The notes under the pieces were generated by a model. That model saw nothing but the letters and a program-made list of their open reading frames with translations, searched no databases and was not told where the DNA came from. Shown in pieces: positions 1 through 6,849 of a stretch of 13,628 nucleotides of DNA (positions are counted from its first letter, which is position 1; every line of letters starts with the position of its first letter). The DNA comes from an uncultured Odoribacter sp. GTDB lineage: Bacteria > Bacteroidota > Bacteroidia > Bacteroidales > Marinifilaceae. A program made the translations under genes and the position numbers. The stretch is taken from the NCBI GenBank assembly GCA_905204385.1, contig CAJKZL010000027.1, positions 1 to 13,628 of the forward strand, given 5' to 3'.

Positions 1-153
1 AATCTTTATCGTTCGGCAGGCGTCGGCTTGCGTGTCTTCTTGCCCATGTTCGGTCTGTTGGGGATAGACTGGGGCTATGGCTTCGATAATGTGCCCGGGC
101 GTTCCGGTGCTGCCGGTTCTCAAATTCACTTTGTCCTGGGTCAGGAATTCTGA
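1..153 (+). CDS. bamA: BamA outer-membrane assembly factor, C-terminal end (partial)
   Basis: The window opens inside this gene; only the last 50 codons and the TGA are present. The peptide is rich in alternating aromatic and glycine residues (GLLGIDWGYGFDN, then IHFVLGQEF) and ends in phenylalanine, as expected for the last strands and C-terminal beta-signal of an Omp85/BamA barrel. BamA inserts beta-barrel proteins into the outer membrane. The two OmpH/Skp chaperone genes directly downstream match the usual Bacteroidales order and support BamA over another barrel protein such as TamA. The next gene begins about 33 bp after the stop, so co-transcription is likely. The fragment is short, so the call rests on context as much as on the peptide. 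Confidence 0.8.
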   Translation, partial: NLYRSAGVGLRVFLPMFGLLGIDWGYGFDNVPGRSGAAGSQIHFVLGQEF

Positions 154-186
154 CCCGGATTAAAATTTGTTTAAGTGTCTGGCAGC

Positions 187-768
187 ATGTTTAAAATTAC
201 GAATAGATATCATTTTCCAGGGTCATTTTTAAAATACCGATTGGAAAGCGGATTTATTTTATTATTTTTGTGTTGTTCATTCTGTTGGAGTTATGCGCAA
301 AGCGGTACTCGTTACGCTTTCGTAAACCTGGAATACATCCTGGATCATCTTCCGGATTATAATAAGGCGCAACAGGAATTGGATGCTTTTTCACAAAAGC
401 TGCAGGAAGAAATAGACGCTGTTTATGCTGAAATATCGGCATTGCGAAGTAAATATCAGGCAGATCAGGTTTTCCTGACTCCTGCGATGAAGGAGCAACG
501 GGAAAAAGAAATTGCATCCCTGGAGAACAAAGCCCGTATATTGCAACAGCAATATTTCGGACCTAAAGGAGTTCTGTTTGCAAAAAGGGAAGAACTGGTC
601 AAACCTCTGCAGGAAGAGATATCGGCAGTGATAAAAGATGTGGCCAGGGAAGGAAATTTTGGAATGATTATCGACGTATCTGCAGACCGTTCTGTCGTCT
701 TTTTCGATCCCAAGCTGGACAAAAGCGACGTGGTGTTGCGGAAGTTAGGATATACTGTAAAAAAATAA
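187..768 (+). CDS. OmpH/Skp-family periplasmic chaperone (first copy)
   Basis: Predicted secreted protein of about 193 residues. An N-terminal hydrophobic stretch (GFILLFLCCSFCWSYAQS) looks like a signal peptide cleaved after YAQ. The mature part begins with the family pattern TRYAFVNLEYILDHLPDYNKA and continues as a long charged, coiled-coil-like helical region (QKLQEEIDAVYAEISALRSK and onward), typical of Skp tentacles. The C-terminal segment GNFGMIIDVSADRSVVFFDP matches the end of the OmpH core. Skp/OmpH proteins hold unfolded outer-membrane proteins in the periplasm before delivery to BamA, whose gene lies directly upstream. The start is uncertain: ATG at 187 is preferred, GTG at 175 adds four residues, and TTG at 241 would give a shorter leader. 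No strong ribosome-binding site is visible, which is usual in Bacteroidetes. Confidence 0.88.
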   Translation: MFKITNRYHFPGSFLKYRLESGFILLFLCCSFCWSYAQSGTRYAFVNLEYILDHLPDYNKAQQELDAFSQKLQEEIDAVYAEISALRSKYQADQVFLTPAMKEQREKEIASLENKARILQQQYFGPKGVLFAKREELVKPLQEEISAVIKDVAREGNFGMIIDVSADRSVVFFDPKLDKSDVVLRKLGYTVKK

Positions 769-797
769 CAAAGTAAAGAATCACAAAACCTAGAATT

Positions 798-1310
798 ATG
801 AAGAATACCATTAAATTGATTGTTGTTGTAGCTTTCACTTTAGCTGCTATGGGTGTATCTGCTCAGGTCAAGCTGGGACATATCGATTCCCAAAAATTAA
901 TCCAGGCGATGCCGGAGATGACTGCAGCTCAGAAAACTTTGCAAGACAAACAAGCTGAAGTCGAGAAGGAATTGACCAATATGAAAGAGCAATTCACGAC
1001 AAAACTAAACGATTATTCTCAGAATGCCAAGAATTATTCCGATGTGATCCGTGCCTCCAAAGAACAGGATCTGCAGGATCTGCAACAAAGAATACAGCGT
1101 TTCCAGGAAATAGCTTTGGATAATTTGGAGAAGACTCAGAAAGAACTGATGCAACCGATCATGGATAAGGCACTGAACGCTATCAAAGAAGTGGGAAAAG
1201 AAAACGGATTTTCCTATATTTACGATATGAGCGCAGGGATTATCCTTTTCGCTGCCGATAATACAGAGGACGTTTTGCCTTTGGTTAAGAAAAAATTGGG
1301 CTTGCAATAA
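798..1310 (+). CDS. OmpH/Skp-family periplasmic chaperone (second copy)
   Basis: A 170-residue secreted protein. Residues 1-22 form a clean signal peptide (MKNTIKLIVVVAFTLAAMG, cleavage near VSA-Q). The mature protein starts QVKLGHIDSQKLIQAMPEM, the characteristic OmpH opening. A glutamine- and lysine-rich coiled coil follows (about residues 40-120), and it ends with the core strand segment GFSYIYDMSAGIILFAADN. It lies 29 bp after the first ompH gene and is almost certainly in the same operon with bamA. The two paralogues are clearly related in layout but diverged in sequence; the second has the shorter leader. The transcript probably ends at the hairpin at 1331-1357. Role by family: holdase for outer-membrane proteins travelling to BamA. 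Confidence 0.92.
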   Translation: MKNTIKLIVVVAFTLAAMGVSAQVKLGHIDSQKLIQAMPEMTAAQKTLQDKQAEVEKELTNMKEQFTTKLNDYSQNAKNYSDVIRASKEQDLQDLQQRIQRFQEIALDNLEKTQKELMQPIMDKALNAIKEVGKENGFSYIYDMSAGIILFAADNTEDVLPLVKKKLGLQ

Positions 1311-1330
1311 GATGTTCCGGATAGTTAGGA

Positions 1331-1357
1331 TGCCGCCTCTCAAAGGCGGCATTTTTT
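1331..1357 (+). terminator. Intrinsic terminator of the bamA-ompH-ompH operon
   Basis: Perfect 8-bp GC-rich stem TGCCGCCT (1331-1338) / AGGCGGCA (1344-1351), 5-nt loop, then six Ts (1352-1357). It sits 20 bp after the second ompH stop and before murI, so murI must have its own promoter. Confidence 0.9.
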
Positions 1358-1403
1358 GTTTTAAAAAATGAGGAAGTAAGTACGGATTTAGAAAAATATC
1401 CGT

Positions 1404-1410
1404 TATTTTG
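1404..1410 (+). promoter_or_regulatory. Possible murI promoter -7 element (weak)
   Basis: TATTTTG resembles the Bacteroidetes -7 element TAnnTTTG with one base missing. It lies between the upstream terminator and murI, 29 bp before the ATG, where a promoter is required. No clear TTTG is seen at the -33 position. Tentative. Confidence 0.3.
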
Positions 1411-1439
1411 AGGTCCGATTATTCAAAAGTGCATCCGAT

Positions 1440-2270
1440 ATGACAGAGAAGGGAAAAATAGGAGTTTTTGATTCCGGATACGGGGGATTGACCATTTTGA
1501 CAGAGATTGTGAAGGTGCTCCCGGATTACAATTATATTTACTTGGGGGATAATGCCCGTTCGCCTTATGGGACCCGCTCGTTCGAGGTGGTGTACCAATA
1601 CAGCCGCGAAGCTGTGAAAAAATTGTTCGGTATGGGATGTGATTTGGTGATTCTGGCTTGTAATACCGCTTCGGCGAAAGCGCTGAGAACAATACAGCAA
1701 AAAGACTTACCGATATGGGCCCCGGAGAAAAGGGTGCTGGGAGTGATTCGTCCCAGTGTCGAAGCTTTAGCCCGGTATACATCGAACGGTCATATCGGGA
1801 TTCTGGCTACTTCAGGGACTGTCGCTTCCGCTTCCTATCCGCTGGAAATAGAAAAATTATACGGTCCGGAAACATTCCGGATCACTCAACTGGCCTGTCC
1901 TATGTGGGTGCCTTTAGTGGAAAATAATGAATTGAGCGGTGCGGGCGTAGAGTTTTTTGTACAGAAATATGTGCGGCAATTGCTGGAAAAGGATGTTGCC
2001 ATCGACACTGTCATCCTGGGATGTACCCACTATCCGCTGTTAAAGCCGCTGATTGCCCGTTATCTTCCCCGGAATGTACGGCTTGTCTGCCAAGGGCATA
2101 TCGTTGCCGAAAGCCTGGCTGCTTATTTGGAGCGGCATGTTCGGATGAAAGAAAAACTGGGCCGGGGCGGAGAGATTGCTTATTTTACTACCGACCAGGC
2201 CGGTTTATTCGAACGGATGGCCGGGATTTTTATGGAAAGGGAAGTGGTTGCCGAGAGCATGATCTTGTAG
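1440..2270 (+). CDS. murI: Glutamate racemase
   Basis: Cytosolic cofactor-independent enzyme that converts L-glutamate to D-glutamate for peptidoglycan. The 276-residue length is normal. Family motifs are intact: GVFDSGYGGLTIL with the substrate-binding Asp11-Ser12, LGDNARSPYG, the first catalytic cysteine in LACNTASA (Cys74), and the second in LGCTHYPLL (Cys195) followed by the His of the THYP motif. The C-terminal part keeps the VAESLAAYL segment. The ATG at 1440 places the first motif at the expected distance from the N-terminus. The gene follows the bamA-ompH-ompH block, a common Bacteroidales arrangement, but is separated from it by a terminator. No terminator is visible after it. Nothing appears truncated or odd. 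Confidence 0.96.
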   Translation: MTEKGKIGVFDSGYGGLTILTEIVKVLPDYNYIYLGDNARSPYGTRSFEVVYQYSREAVKKLFGMGCDLVILACNTASAKALRTIQQKDLPIWAPEKRVLGVIRPSVEALARYTSNGHIGILATSGTVASASYPLEIEKLYGPETFRITQLACPMWVPLVENNELSGAGVEFFVQKYVRQLLEKDVAIDTVILGCTHYPLLKPLIARYLPRNVRLVCQGHIVAESLAAYLERHVRMKEKLGRGGEIAYFTTDQAGLFERMAGIFMEREVVAESMIL

Positions 2271-2340
2271 TTTTTTCTTCCTATTTCCGGACTTTTTCTA
2301 CCTTTTTGGCTAATAAAAATAAACATTCTGATTTTTTTTA

Positions 2341-2348
2341 TATCTTTG
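2341..2348 (+). promoter_or_regulatory. Bacteroidetes-type promoter (-7 element) for rsh
   Basis: TATCTTTG is an exact match to the TAnnTTTG -7 consensus of the Bacteroidetes primary sigma factor. It is 49 bp before the rsh ATG in a T-rich intergenic stretch. No clear TTTG -33 element is present. Transcription would start near 2355, giving a leader of about 45 nt. Confidence 0.6.
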
Positions 2349-2397
2349 AACAGAGCAATGATGTGTTTATTAAGAGCTTGACCGCTGTGAAGAATTT

Positions 2398-3006
2398 ATG
2401 ACAGAACAAGAACAGATAAAAGAAGCTTTTGAAGATTTGCTAAAATCTTTGAGGAAAGATACTTCTAAAGAAAGCCGGCAAAAAATAAAAGAAGCTTTTG
2501 AGTTTGCCAATGAAGCCCATAAAGGGGTGAAGAGGAGGTCTGGGGAACCTTATATTCTTCATCCATTGGCTGTTGCGAAGATCGCTACAAAGGAGATCGG
2601 ACTGGGAACCACCTCGGTTATATCCGCTTTGCTGCATGATGTGGTGGAGGATACCGATTACACGGTAGAGGATATCGCTGCTATTTTTGGTCCTAAAGTC
2701 GCTTCGATTGTAGACGGACTGACCAAGATCAGCGGAGTGATGGGTTCGGATACCAGTCAGCAGGCTGAAAGTTTCCGGAAAATGATATTGACCCTTGCAG
2801 ACGATGTACGGGTCATTCTGATCAAAATCGCCGATCGTCTGCATAATATGAGAACGCTGGCTTCGATGCCGGAGCATAAGCAGGTGAAGATCGCCAGTGA
2901 AACGCTCTATATTTATGCTCCTCTGGCTCATCGCATGGGATTGCATGCGATTAAAACGGAACTGGAGGATCTCAGTATGAAATACGAACATCCCGAAGAA
3001 TATTAG
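2398..3006 (+). CDS. N-terminal fragment: (p)ppGpp hydrolase (HD) domain of Rsh
   Basis: If TAG 3004-3006 is real, translation from ATG 2398 makes a 202-residue protein holding only the HD hydrolase domain, which removes pyrophosphate from (p)ppGpp using Mn2+. The catalytic signature is complete: RRSGEPYILHP (His55), LLHDVVEDT (His80-Asp81, Glu84-Asp85) and ADRLHNMRTL (Asp146, Asn150, Arg152). RelA-type enzymes usually have a degraded HD site, so this points to a bifunctional Rel/SpoT-type parent. The fragment resembles free-standing small alarmone hydrolases in content, but its end (EHPEEY) is an abrupt cut inside the interdomain helix. Whether it folds and works alone is inference. Confidence 0.75.
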   Translation: MTEQEQIKEAFEDLLKSLRKDTSKESRQKIKEAFEFANEAHKGVKRRSGEPYILHPLAVAKIATKEIGLGTTSVISALLHDVVEDTDYTVEDIAAIFGPKVASIVDGLTKISGVMGSDTSQQAESFRKMILTLADDVRVILIKIADRLHNMRTLASMPEHKQVKIASETLYIYAPLAHRMGLHAIKTELEDLSMKYEHPEEY

Positions 3007-3144
3007 GTTATCGATAAAAAGATCGAAGCTTACGAGAAACAATTTTCGGCACTCTTTGAAGAATTTATCAAGCCGATACGTAAAAGTCTGAGCGAGAACC
3101 ACTACGAATATACCATCACCGCCCGCACCAAAAGCGTATATTCG

Positions 3145-4581
3145 GTGTGGCTGAAAATGCAAAGGCGTAATATCAGTTTTGACGAAATCTACGATCTGCT
3201 GGCAGTACGTATAGTGTTTAAACCCAAAGCAGACCAGCCGGAGAAATGGCAGTGCTGGAATATATATTCCCTGATTACGGATATTTACAGTCCTAAACCG
3301 GAGCGGATCCGGGATTGGGTGAGTGTACCCAAGGCAAATGGATACGAAGCTTTGCATCTTACGGTGATGGGGCCTGAGGGGCAATGGTTCGAAGTCCAAA
3401 TCCGCTCGGAAAGGATGGACGAAGTAGCTGAGAAAGGCCTGGCGGCCCATTGGAAATATAAAAATGAAGGAGAAAGCTCGGAGCTGGACAAATGGCTGGC
3501 AGGCATAAAAGAAATTCTGGATCAGCCGGATGCGACAGCCCTGGAGTTTCTGGATGAATTTAAATTGAATCTTTTTGCCAAGGAAATCCGGGTATTTACC
3601 CCCAAAGGCTATATGAGGACATTGCCGAAAGGGGCTACCGCTTTGGATTTTGCCTATGATATACATACCGAAATAGGGAATACCTGCATCGGAGCCAAAG
3701 TCAACCATAAGCTGGTGCCTATGAGCTATAAGCTAAGCAGTGGGGATCAGGTAGAAATTCTGACCAGCGATAAACAAAAGCCACAAAAAGAATGGCTGGA
3801 ATTTGTCGTGACGGCGAAAGCCAGAACGCATATCAATGCCGCCTTTAAGAAGATGCGCAAAGAATTGATGCGGAACGGGATTAATATTTATGAGAATGTA
3901 GTTAAAAGATTAGAGTTACCGCCTACGTCGGAGACCTTGAACAGAGTGCTGACGAACTACGGGATTACCAACCGGGACGATCTTTACATGGAGATCGGGA
4001 AGCATTCGATCACCGAGGAGGACTTGGACCGTTTGTTGAAAAAAAAGGCCGAAAACAAGTTTGTCAAGTATTGGAAATTGCAGTTTTTGTGGATCGGGAA
4101 AGAGGGAGATGATAAAAAGAAGGTCCAGCGAGGTATGGCCATTTCCCCGGATTCCGATTTTATGATTGCACCTTGTTGTAATCCTATCCCAGGTGATGAT
4201 GTGGTGGGAATGAATATCGCGGGCACCAAGGTCACGGTTCATAAGCGTTCTTGTCCGGAAGCTATTCGCCTGATGGCAAGCTTCGGGGATAAAATCGTTC
4301 CTGTCAAATGGGTGAGCCATAAATTGATGTCTTTCCTGGCGGTCATCAAAATGACCGGTATCGATAAACCCGGTATCGTCAGTGAAATCACCACCTTGAT
4401 CGCCAAGGAAGAAAAGGTGAATATGCGGATGATTCATTTCGATACTACCGACGGAATCTTTGAAGGGGTGATTCAGCTTTATGTCCATAATACGGCAGAT
4501 TTAAATAATATTGTGAACCGGATATCGCAGTTGCAAGGAGTGGAGTCGGTGAAACGAATGGAATCGGAGGAGAGAGGGTAG
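3145..4581 (+). CDS. C-terminal fragment: synthetase-TGS-ACT part of Rsh
   Basis: Same frame as the upstream fragment. The first possible restart codon after the TAG is GTG at 3145. From it the fragment (478 aa) has synthetase motifs YDLLAVRIVF, RIRD at 54-57 (the basic form typical of bifunctional enzymes), VPKANGYEALH, EVQIRS with catalytic Glu83, and AEKGLAAHWKYK. A TGS domain follows near residue 149 (VFTPKGYMRTLPKGATALDF), then a conserved-cysteine region (IAPCCNPIPGDD and VHKRSCPEA), then a C-terminal ACT domain from about 398 (AVIKMTGIDKPGIVSEI). A restart at 3145 would drop the preceding ARTKSVYS segment, which carries basic nucleotide-binding residues in this family, so the restarted product would probably be inactive as a synthetase. 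No good ribosome-binding site is seen before 3145, so independent expression is doubtful. Confidence 0.6.
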   Translation: MWLKMQRRNISFDEIYDLLAVRIVFKPKADQPEKWQCWNIYSLITDIYSPKPERIRDWVSVPKANGYEALHLTVMGPEGQWFEVQIRSERMDEVAEKGLAAHWKYKNEGESSELDKWLAGIKEILDQPDATALEFLDEFKLNLFAKEIRVFTPKGYMRTLPKGATALDFAYDIHTEIGNTCIGAKVNHKLVPMSYKLSSGDQVEILTSDKQKPQKEWLEFVVTAKARTHINAAFKKMRKELMRNGINIYENVVKRLELPPTSETLNRVLTNYGITNRDDLYMEIGKHSITEEDLDRLLKKKAENKFVKYWKLQFLWIGKEGDDKKKVQRGMAISPDSDFMIAPCCNPIPGDDVVGMNIAGTKVTVHKRSCPEAIRLMASFGDKIVPVKWVSHKLMSFLAVIKMTGIDKPGIVSEITTLIAKEEKVNMRMIHFDTTDGIFEGVIQLYVHNTADLNNIVNRISQLQGVESVKRMESEERG

Positions 4582-4608
4582 TTTAAAGTTTATAGTTTAT
4601 AGTTGAGA
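4581..4608 (+). repeat. Short tandem heptamer repeat (GTTTATA-type)
   Basis: Four consecutive 7-bp units GTTTAAA, GTTTATA, GTTTATA, GTTGAGA begin at the last base of the rsh stop codon. The rest of the 99-bp gap to the Fur gene is purine-rich with two TAGCGA copies near 4652-4665. No promoter matching TAnnTTTG was seen there, so the Fur gene may be read from the rsh promoter. Confidence 0.6.
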
Positions 4609-4680
4609 TTGGTAGAGGGAGGGGAGAGGAAAAAAGAAGGCCCTGATAATTTAGCGAGGTAGCGATTTAGAATTTGAGGT

Positions 4681-5130
4681 ATGGAAAAGATTAAAGAGAC
4701 GGTTAAGGAATTATTTACGGCTTATTTGCAGCAGAAAGGACATAGGAAGACGCCGGAAAGATATGCTATTTTAGACGAGATTTATTCTCATGCCGGGCAT
4801 TTCGACATAGAGTCGCTCTATGTATTTATGAAAAATAAAAATTACAGGGTGAGCCGGGCTACATTATTCAATACTATAGATTTGCTGCTGGATTGCAAAT
4901 TGGTGATAAAGCATCAGTTCGGGAATAATATCGCCCAGTTTGAAAAAGCTTTTAACAATCGCCATCATGAGCATCTGATCTGTCAGAAATGCGGAAAAGT
5001 GGAGGAGTTCACCGATCCCCGGATAGAGGAGGTGGTAAAGCATATACAAGATAAATATCGGTTTGATGTACATCATCATCTTCTGTATATTTATGGGATC
5101 TGCTCTTCTTGCCGGGCGACAGAAAAATAA
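4681..5130 (+). CDS. Fur-family transcriptional repressor
   Basis: A 149-residue cytosolic DNA-binding regulator. The N-terminal winged-helix region is recognisable from [20 protein letters not shown] and [20 protein letters not shown] (about residues 21-75). The metal-binding part has HHEH (95-98), a first zinc pair CQKC (101-104), HHH (131-133) and a second pair CSSC (141-144), the classic four-cysteine structural zinc site. Family members sense iron, zinc, manganese or peroxide. Sequence alone does not tell whether this one is Fur, PerR or Zur, so no symbol is given. It lies between rsh and purA. The purA promoter begins just after its stop, so purA is read separately or in addition. Confidence 0.93.
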   Translation: MEKIKETVKELFTAYLQQKGHRKTPERYAILDEIYSHAGHFDIESLYVFMKNKNYRVSRATLFNTIDLLLDCKLVIKHQFGNNIAQFEKAFNNRHHEHLICQKCGKVEEFTDPRIEEVVKHIQDKYRFDVHHHLLYIYGICSSCRATEK

Positions 5131-5170
5131 ACATTCGTCGTTTTTTCTTTCGGAAGGTAAAAAAATTATC

Positions 5171-5178
5171 TATTTTTG
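5171..5178 (+). promoter_or_regulatory. Bacteroidetes-type promoter for purA
   Basis: TATTTTTG matches TAnnTTTG exactly. A TTTCG at 5148-5152, 18 bp upstream, may serve as a degenerate -33 element. Transcription would start near 5184, leaving a leader of about 95 nt before the purA ATG. Confidence 0.6.
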
Positions 5179-5188
5179 TACGTTTGCG

Positions 5189-5216
5189 TTTCCCGGTAGC
5201 CTATTGGGAAATTTTT
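5189..5216 (+). promoter_or_regulatory. Hairpin plus U-run in the purA leader
   Basis: TTTCCC (5189-5194) pairs with GGGAAA (5206-5211) around an 11-nt loop, followed directly by five Ts (5212-5216). It would lie at the extreme 5' end of the purA transcript. The form resembles a weak intrinsic terminator or a 5' stabilising hairpin. Function is unknown, and no known riboswitch class is recognised. Confidence 0.35.
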
Positions 5217-5278
5217 GTGAAAATCAATAACCATAAACTGTTGTAAAGATACTGCAGTGAAAATAAAAAGCCATACAG

Positions 5279-6547
5279 ATGAAAGTTGATGTATTACTTG
5301 GATTGCAATGGGGGGATGAAGGGAAAGGTAAAGTTGTCGATGTGTTGACTCCGAAATACGATGTTGTCACCCGTTTCCAGGGAGGGCCCAATGCTGGTCA
5401 TACCCTTGAATTCCAAGGACAAAAATATGTTCTTCGTTCCATCCCTTCCGGGATTTTCCAGGGAGGAAAGATGAATGTGATCGGAAACGGGGTGGTACTG
5501 GATCCTATTCTTTTTCGCCAGGAAGCAGAAAGTCTGGCTGCCAGCGGGCATGACCTGACCAGGCAGTTGTGCATCTCCAAGAAGGCACATCTTATTATGC
5601 CTACCCATCGTATGTTGGATGCCGCTTACGAAGCTGCTAAGGGAGATGCTAAGATCGGTACCACCGGAAAAGGCATAGGCCCGACCTATACGGATAAAGT
5701 GAGCCGCAACGGATTGAGGGTAGGGGATATTCTTCATAATTTCGATGAAAAATATGCCATCGCCAAGAGGAAACACGAAACAATGCTTAAGGCATTGAAT
5801 TATACTTACGATATTACCGACCTGGAAAAAGAATGGTTTGAAGCATTAGACTACCTGAAGCGTTTTCAACTGATCGACAGTGAACATGTCATCAACCGTC
5901 TGTTGAAGGAAGGAAGGGCTATCCTTGCCGAGGGGGCTCAGGGGACTATGCTGGACGTGGACTTCGGCTCTTATCCTTTCGTCACCTCTTCCAATACCAT
6001 TTGTGCCGGAGCATGTACCGGATTGGGAGTGGCTCCCCGCAATATAGGAGAGGTATATGGCATTTTCAAAGCGTACTGTACCCGGGTGGGTGCAGGCCCT
6101 TTTCCTACAGAATTGTTCGATGCTACGGGTGAGAAACTTTGTGAGTTGGGACATGAATTCGGAGCGGTAACCGGGCGTAAACGCCGTTGCGGCTGGATCG
6201 ATCTGGTGGCTTTGAAATATGCTATCATGCTGAATGGAGTGAGCCAGTTGATCATGATGAAAAGCGATGTGCTGGATGGGTTCGATACCATCAAGGCTTG
6301 TGTTGCTTATAACATCGACGGCAAAGAAACGGAAGAATTTCCTTTTGACCTTTGCGAAGGTGTGGAACCTGTATATGTGGAAATGCCGGGATGGAAAACC
6401 GATATGACAAAAATGACTTGCGAGGAGGAATTTCCGGAGGAATTTAATGCGTATCTAAGTTTCCTGGAAGAAGAACTTGGCGTTCCGGTTAAAATCGTGT
6501 CCGTAGGTCCCGACCGTGAACAGACGATTGTCCGTTTTGAAGAATAG
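5279..6547 (+). CDS. purA: Adenylosuccinate synthetase
   Basis: Cytosolic enzyme that joins IMP and aspartate using GTP to make adenylosuccinate, the first committed step to AMP. The 422-residue length is normal. Key motifs are intact and at canonical positions: LGLQWGDEGKGKVVD with catalytic Asp13, GGPNAGHT with His41, IGTTGKGIGPTYTDKVSRNG, GAQGTMLDVDFGSYPFVTSS, GVAPRNIGEVYG and the C-terminal GRKRRCGWIDLVALKYA. The ATG at 5279 is confirmed by the Asp13/His41 numbering. It has its own promoter upstream and a strong terminator downstream, so it is probably monocistronic. Nothing is missing. Confidence 0.98.
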   Translation: MKVDVLLGLQWGDEGKGKVVDVLTPKYDVVTRFQGGPNAGHTLEFQGQKYVLRSIPSGIFQGGKMNVIGNGVVLDPILFRQEAESLAASGHDLTRQLCISKKAHLIMPTHRMLDAAYEAAKGDAKIGTTGKGIGPTYTDKVSRNGLRVGDILHNFDEKYAIAKRKHETMLKALNYTYDITDLEKEWFEALDYLKRFQLIDSEHVINRLLKEGRAILAEGAQGTMLDVDFGSYPFVTSSNTICAGACTGLGVAPRNIGEVYGIFKAYCTRVGAGPFPTELFDATGEKLCELGHEFGAVTGRKRRCGWIDLVALKYAIMLNGVSQLIMMKSDVLDGFDTIKACVAYNIDGKETEEFPFDLCEGVEPVYVEMPGWKTDMTKMTCEEEFPEEFNAYLSFLEEELGVPVKIVSVGPDREQTIVRFEE

Positions 6548-6597
6548 GTAAAAAACCGTTTTTGAATCGGCGGACCCTCTTTTCGTTAGGATCGTAG

Positions 6598-6643
6598 AAC
6601 TTTCAGTTTTGATGAATACAAACATCAAAACTGAAAGTTTTTT
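6598..6643 (+). terminator. Strong intrinsic terminator after purA
   Basis: Perfect 17-bp stem AACTTTCAGTTTTGATG (6598-6614) / CATCAAAACTGAAAGTT (6623-6639), 8-nt loop, T-run to 6643. It begins about 50 bp after the purA stop. The A-rich left arm is not preceded by a long A-run, so it acts mainly on the plus strand. Confidence 0.88.
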
Positions 6644-6667
6644 ATGGGTTCCTGTGTTATATTTTAG

Positions 6668-6709
6668 ATCAACCTTCAGTATGACGAGTGGTTCAAATTG
6701 AAGGTTGAT
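6668..6709 (+). other. Second hairpin in the purA-antiporter intergenic region
   Basis: ATCAACCTTCA (6668-6678) pairs perfectly with TGAAGGTTGAT (6699-6709) around a 20-nt loop, followed by a short TTT. An alternative small palindrome TTCAAATTGAA overlaps the loop and right arm. It could be a back-up terminator or an RNA structure. The rest of the 302-bp gap holds only the upstream terminator and the antiporter promoter. Confidence 0.45.
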
Positions 6710-6797
6710 TTTAATTCTCCTCCTTTCTTTGCTAGGTTCGCTTATTTGTGCAAAATGTAGTTTATACTGAAAAAATGAATAACTGCTTTGAAGTAGA

Positions 6798-6829
6798 TTG
6801 GTAAGAGTAAGCAATATTTATTAAATTTG
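6798..6829 (+). promoter_or_regulatory. Bacteroidetes-type promoter for the antiporter
   Basis: TAAATTTG (6822-6829) matches TAnnTTTG exactly, with TTG at 6798-6800 placed 21 bp upstream as the -33 element. The predicted start site is only 10-15 nt before the ATG at 6850, which supports that start codon. Confidence 0.6.
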
Positions 6830-6849
6830 TTTGCTATAAATGAGTTTTT

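Larger units (their letters stand above)
2398..4581 (+). pseudogene. Bifunctional (p)ppGpp synthetase/hydrolase gene (RelA/SpoT family), interrupted by in-frame TAG
   Basis: Reading through one stop, this is a full-length Rsh gene of about 727 codons, normal for the long RelA/SpoT family, in a single frame with no insertion or deletion. The interruption is TAG at 3004-3006 (codon 203). The codons right after it still encode Rsh-like sequence (VIDKKIEAYEKQFSALFEEF), so the gene is one unit with a nonsense codon rather than two genes. The stop falls between the hydrolase and synthetase domains. Domain order in the joined protein: HD hydrolase, synthetase, TGS, conserved-cysteine region, ACT. 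The wild-type codon was probably one base away (CAG, AAG or GAG). It could be a true null, a variant, an assembly error, or read through by suppression; sequence alone cannot decide. A Fur-family gene follows after 99 bp. Confidence 0.88.

Noticed and set aside
2315..2328. A 14-nt string AAAAATAAACATTC shared with 5123-5136, both upstream of promoters
   Set aside because: Distances to the -7 elements differ (26 and 48 bp) and the second copy overlaps the Fur stop codon. AT-rich sharing of this length is probably chance.
2440..3708. Long open frame (about 420 codons) on the minus strand opposite rsh
   Set aside because: It is fully antisense to clear Rsh coding sequence, has no recognisable motifs and a composition typical of a shadow frame. 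It crosses the TAG site only because the opposite strand is open there.
2398..4581. Programmed frameshift or two separate genes at the rsh break
   Set aside because: Both halves are in the same frame and the sequence just after the TAG still matches the family, so a nonsense codon explains it without frameshifting. No start signal is seen before the second half.
5179..5278. Purine-type riboswitch upstream of purA
   Set aside because: Apart from one short hairpin the leader has no three-way-junction pattern or conserved core of any known purine riboswitch.
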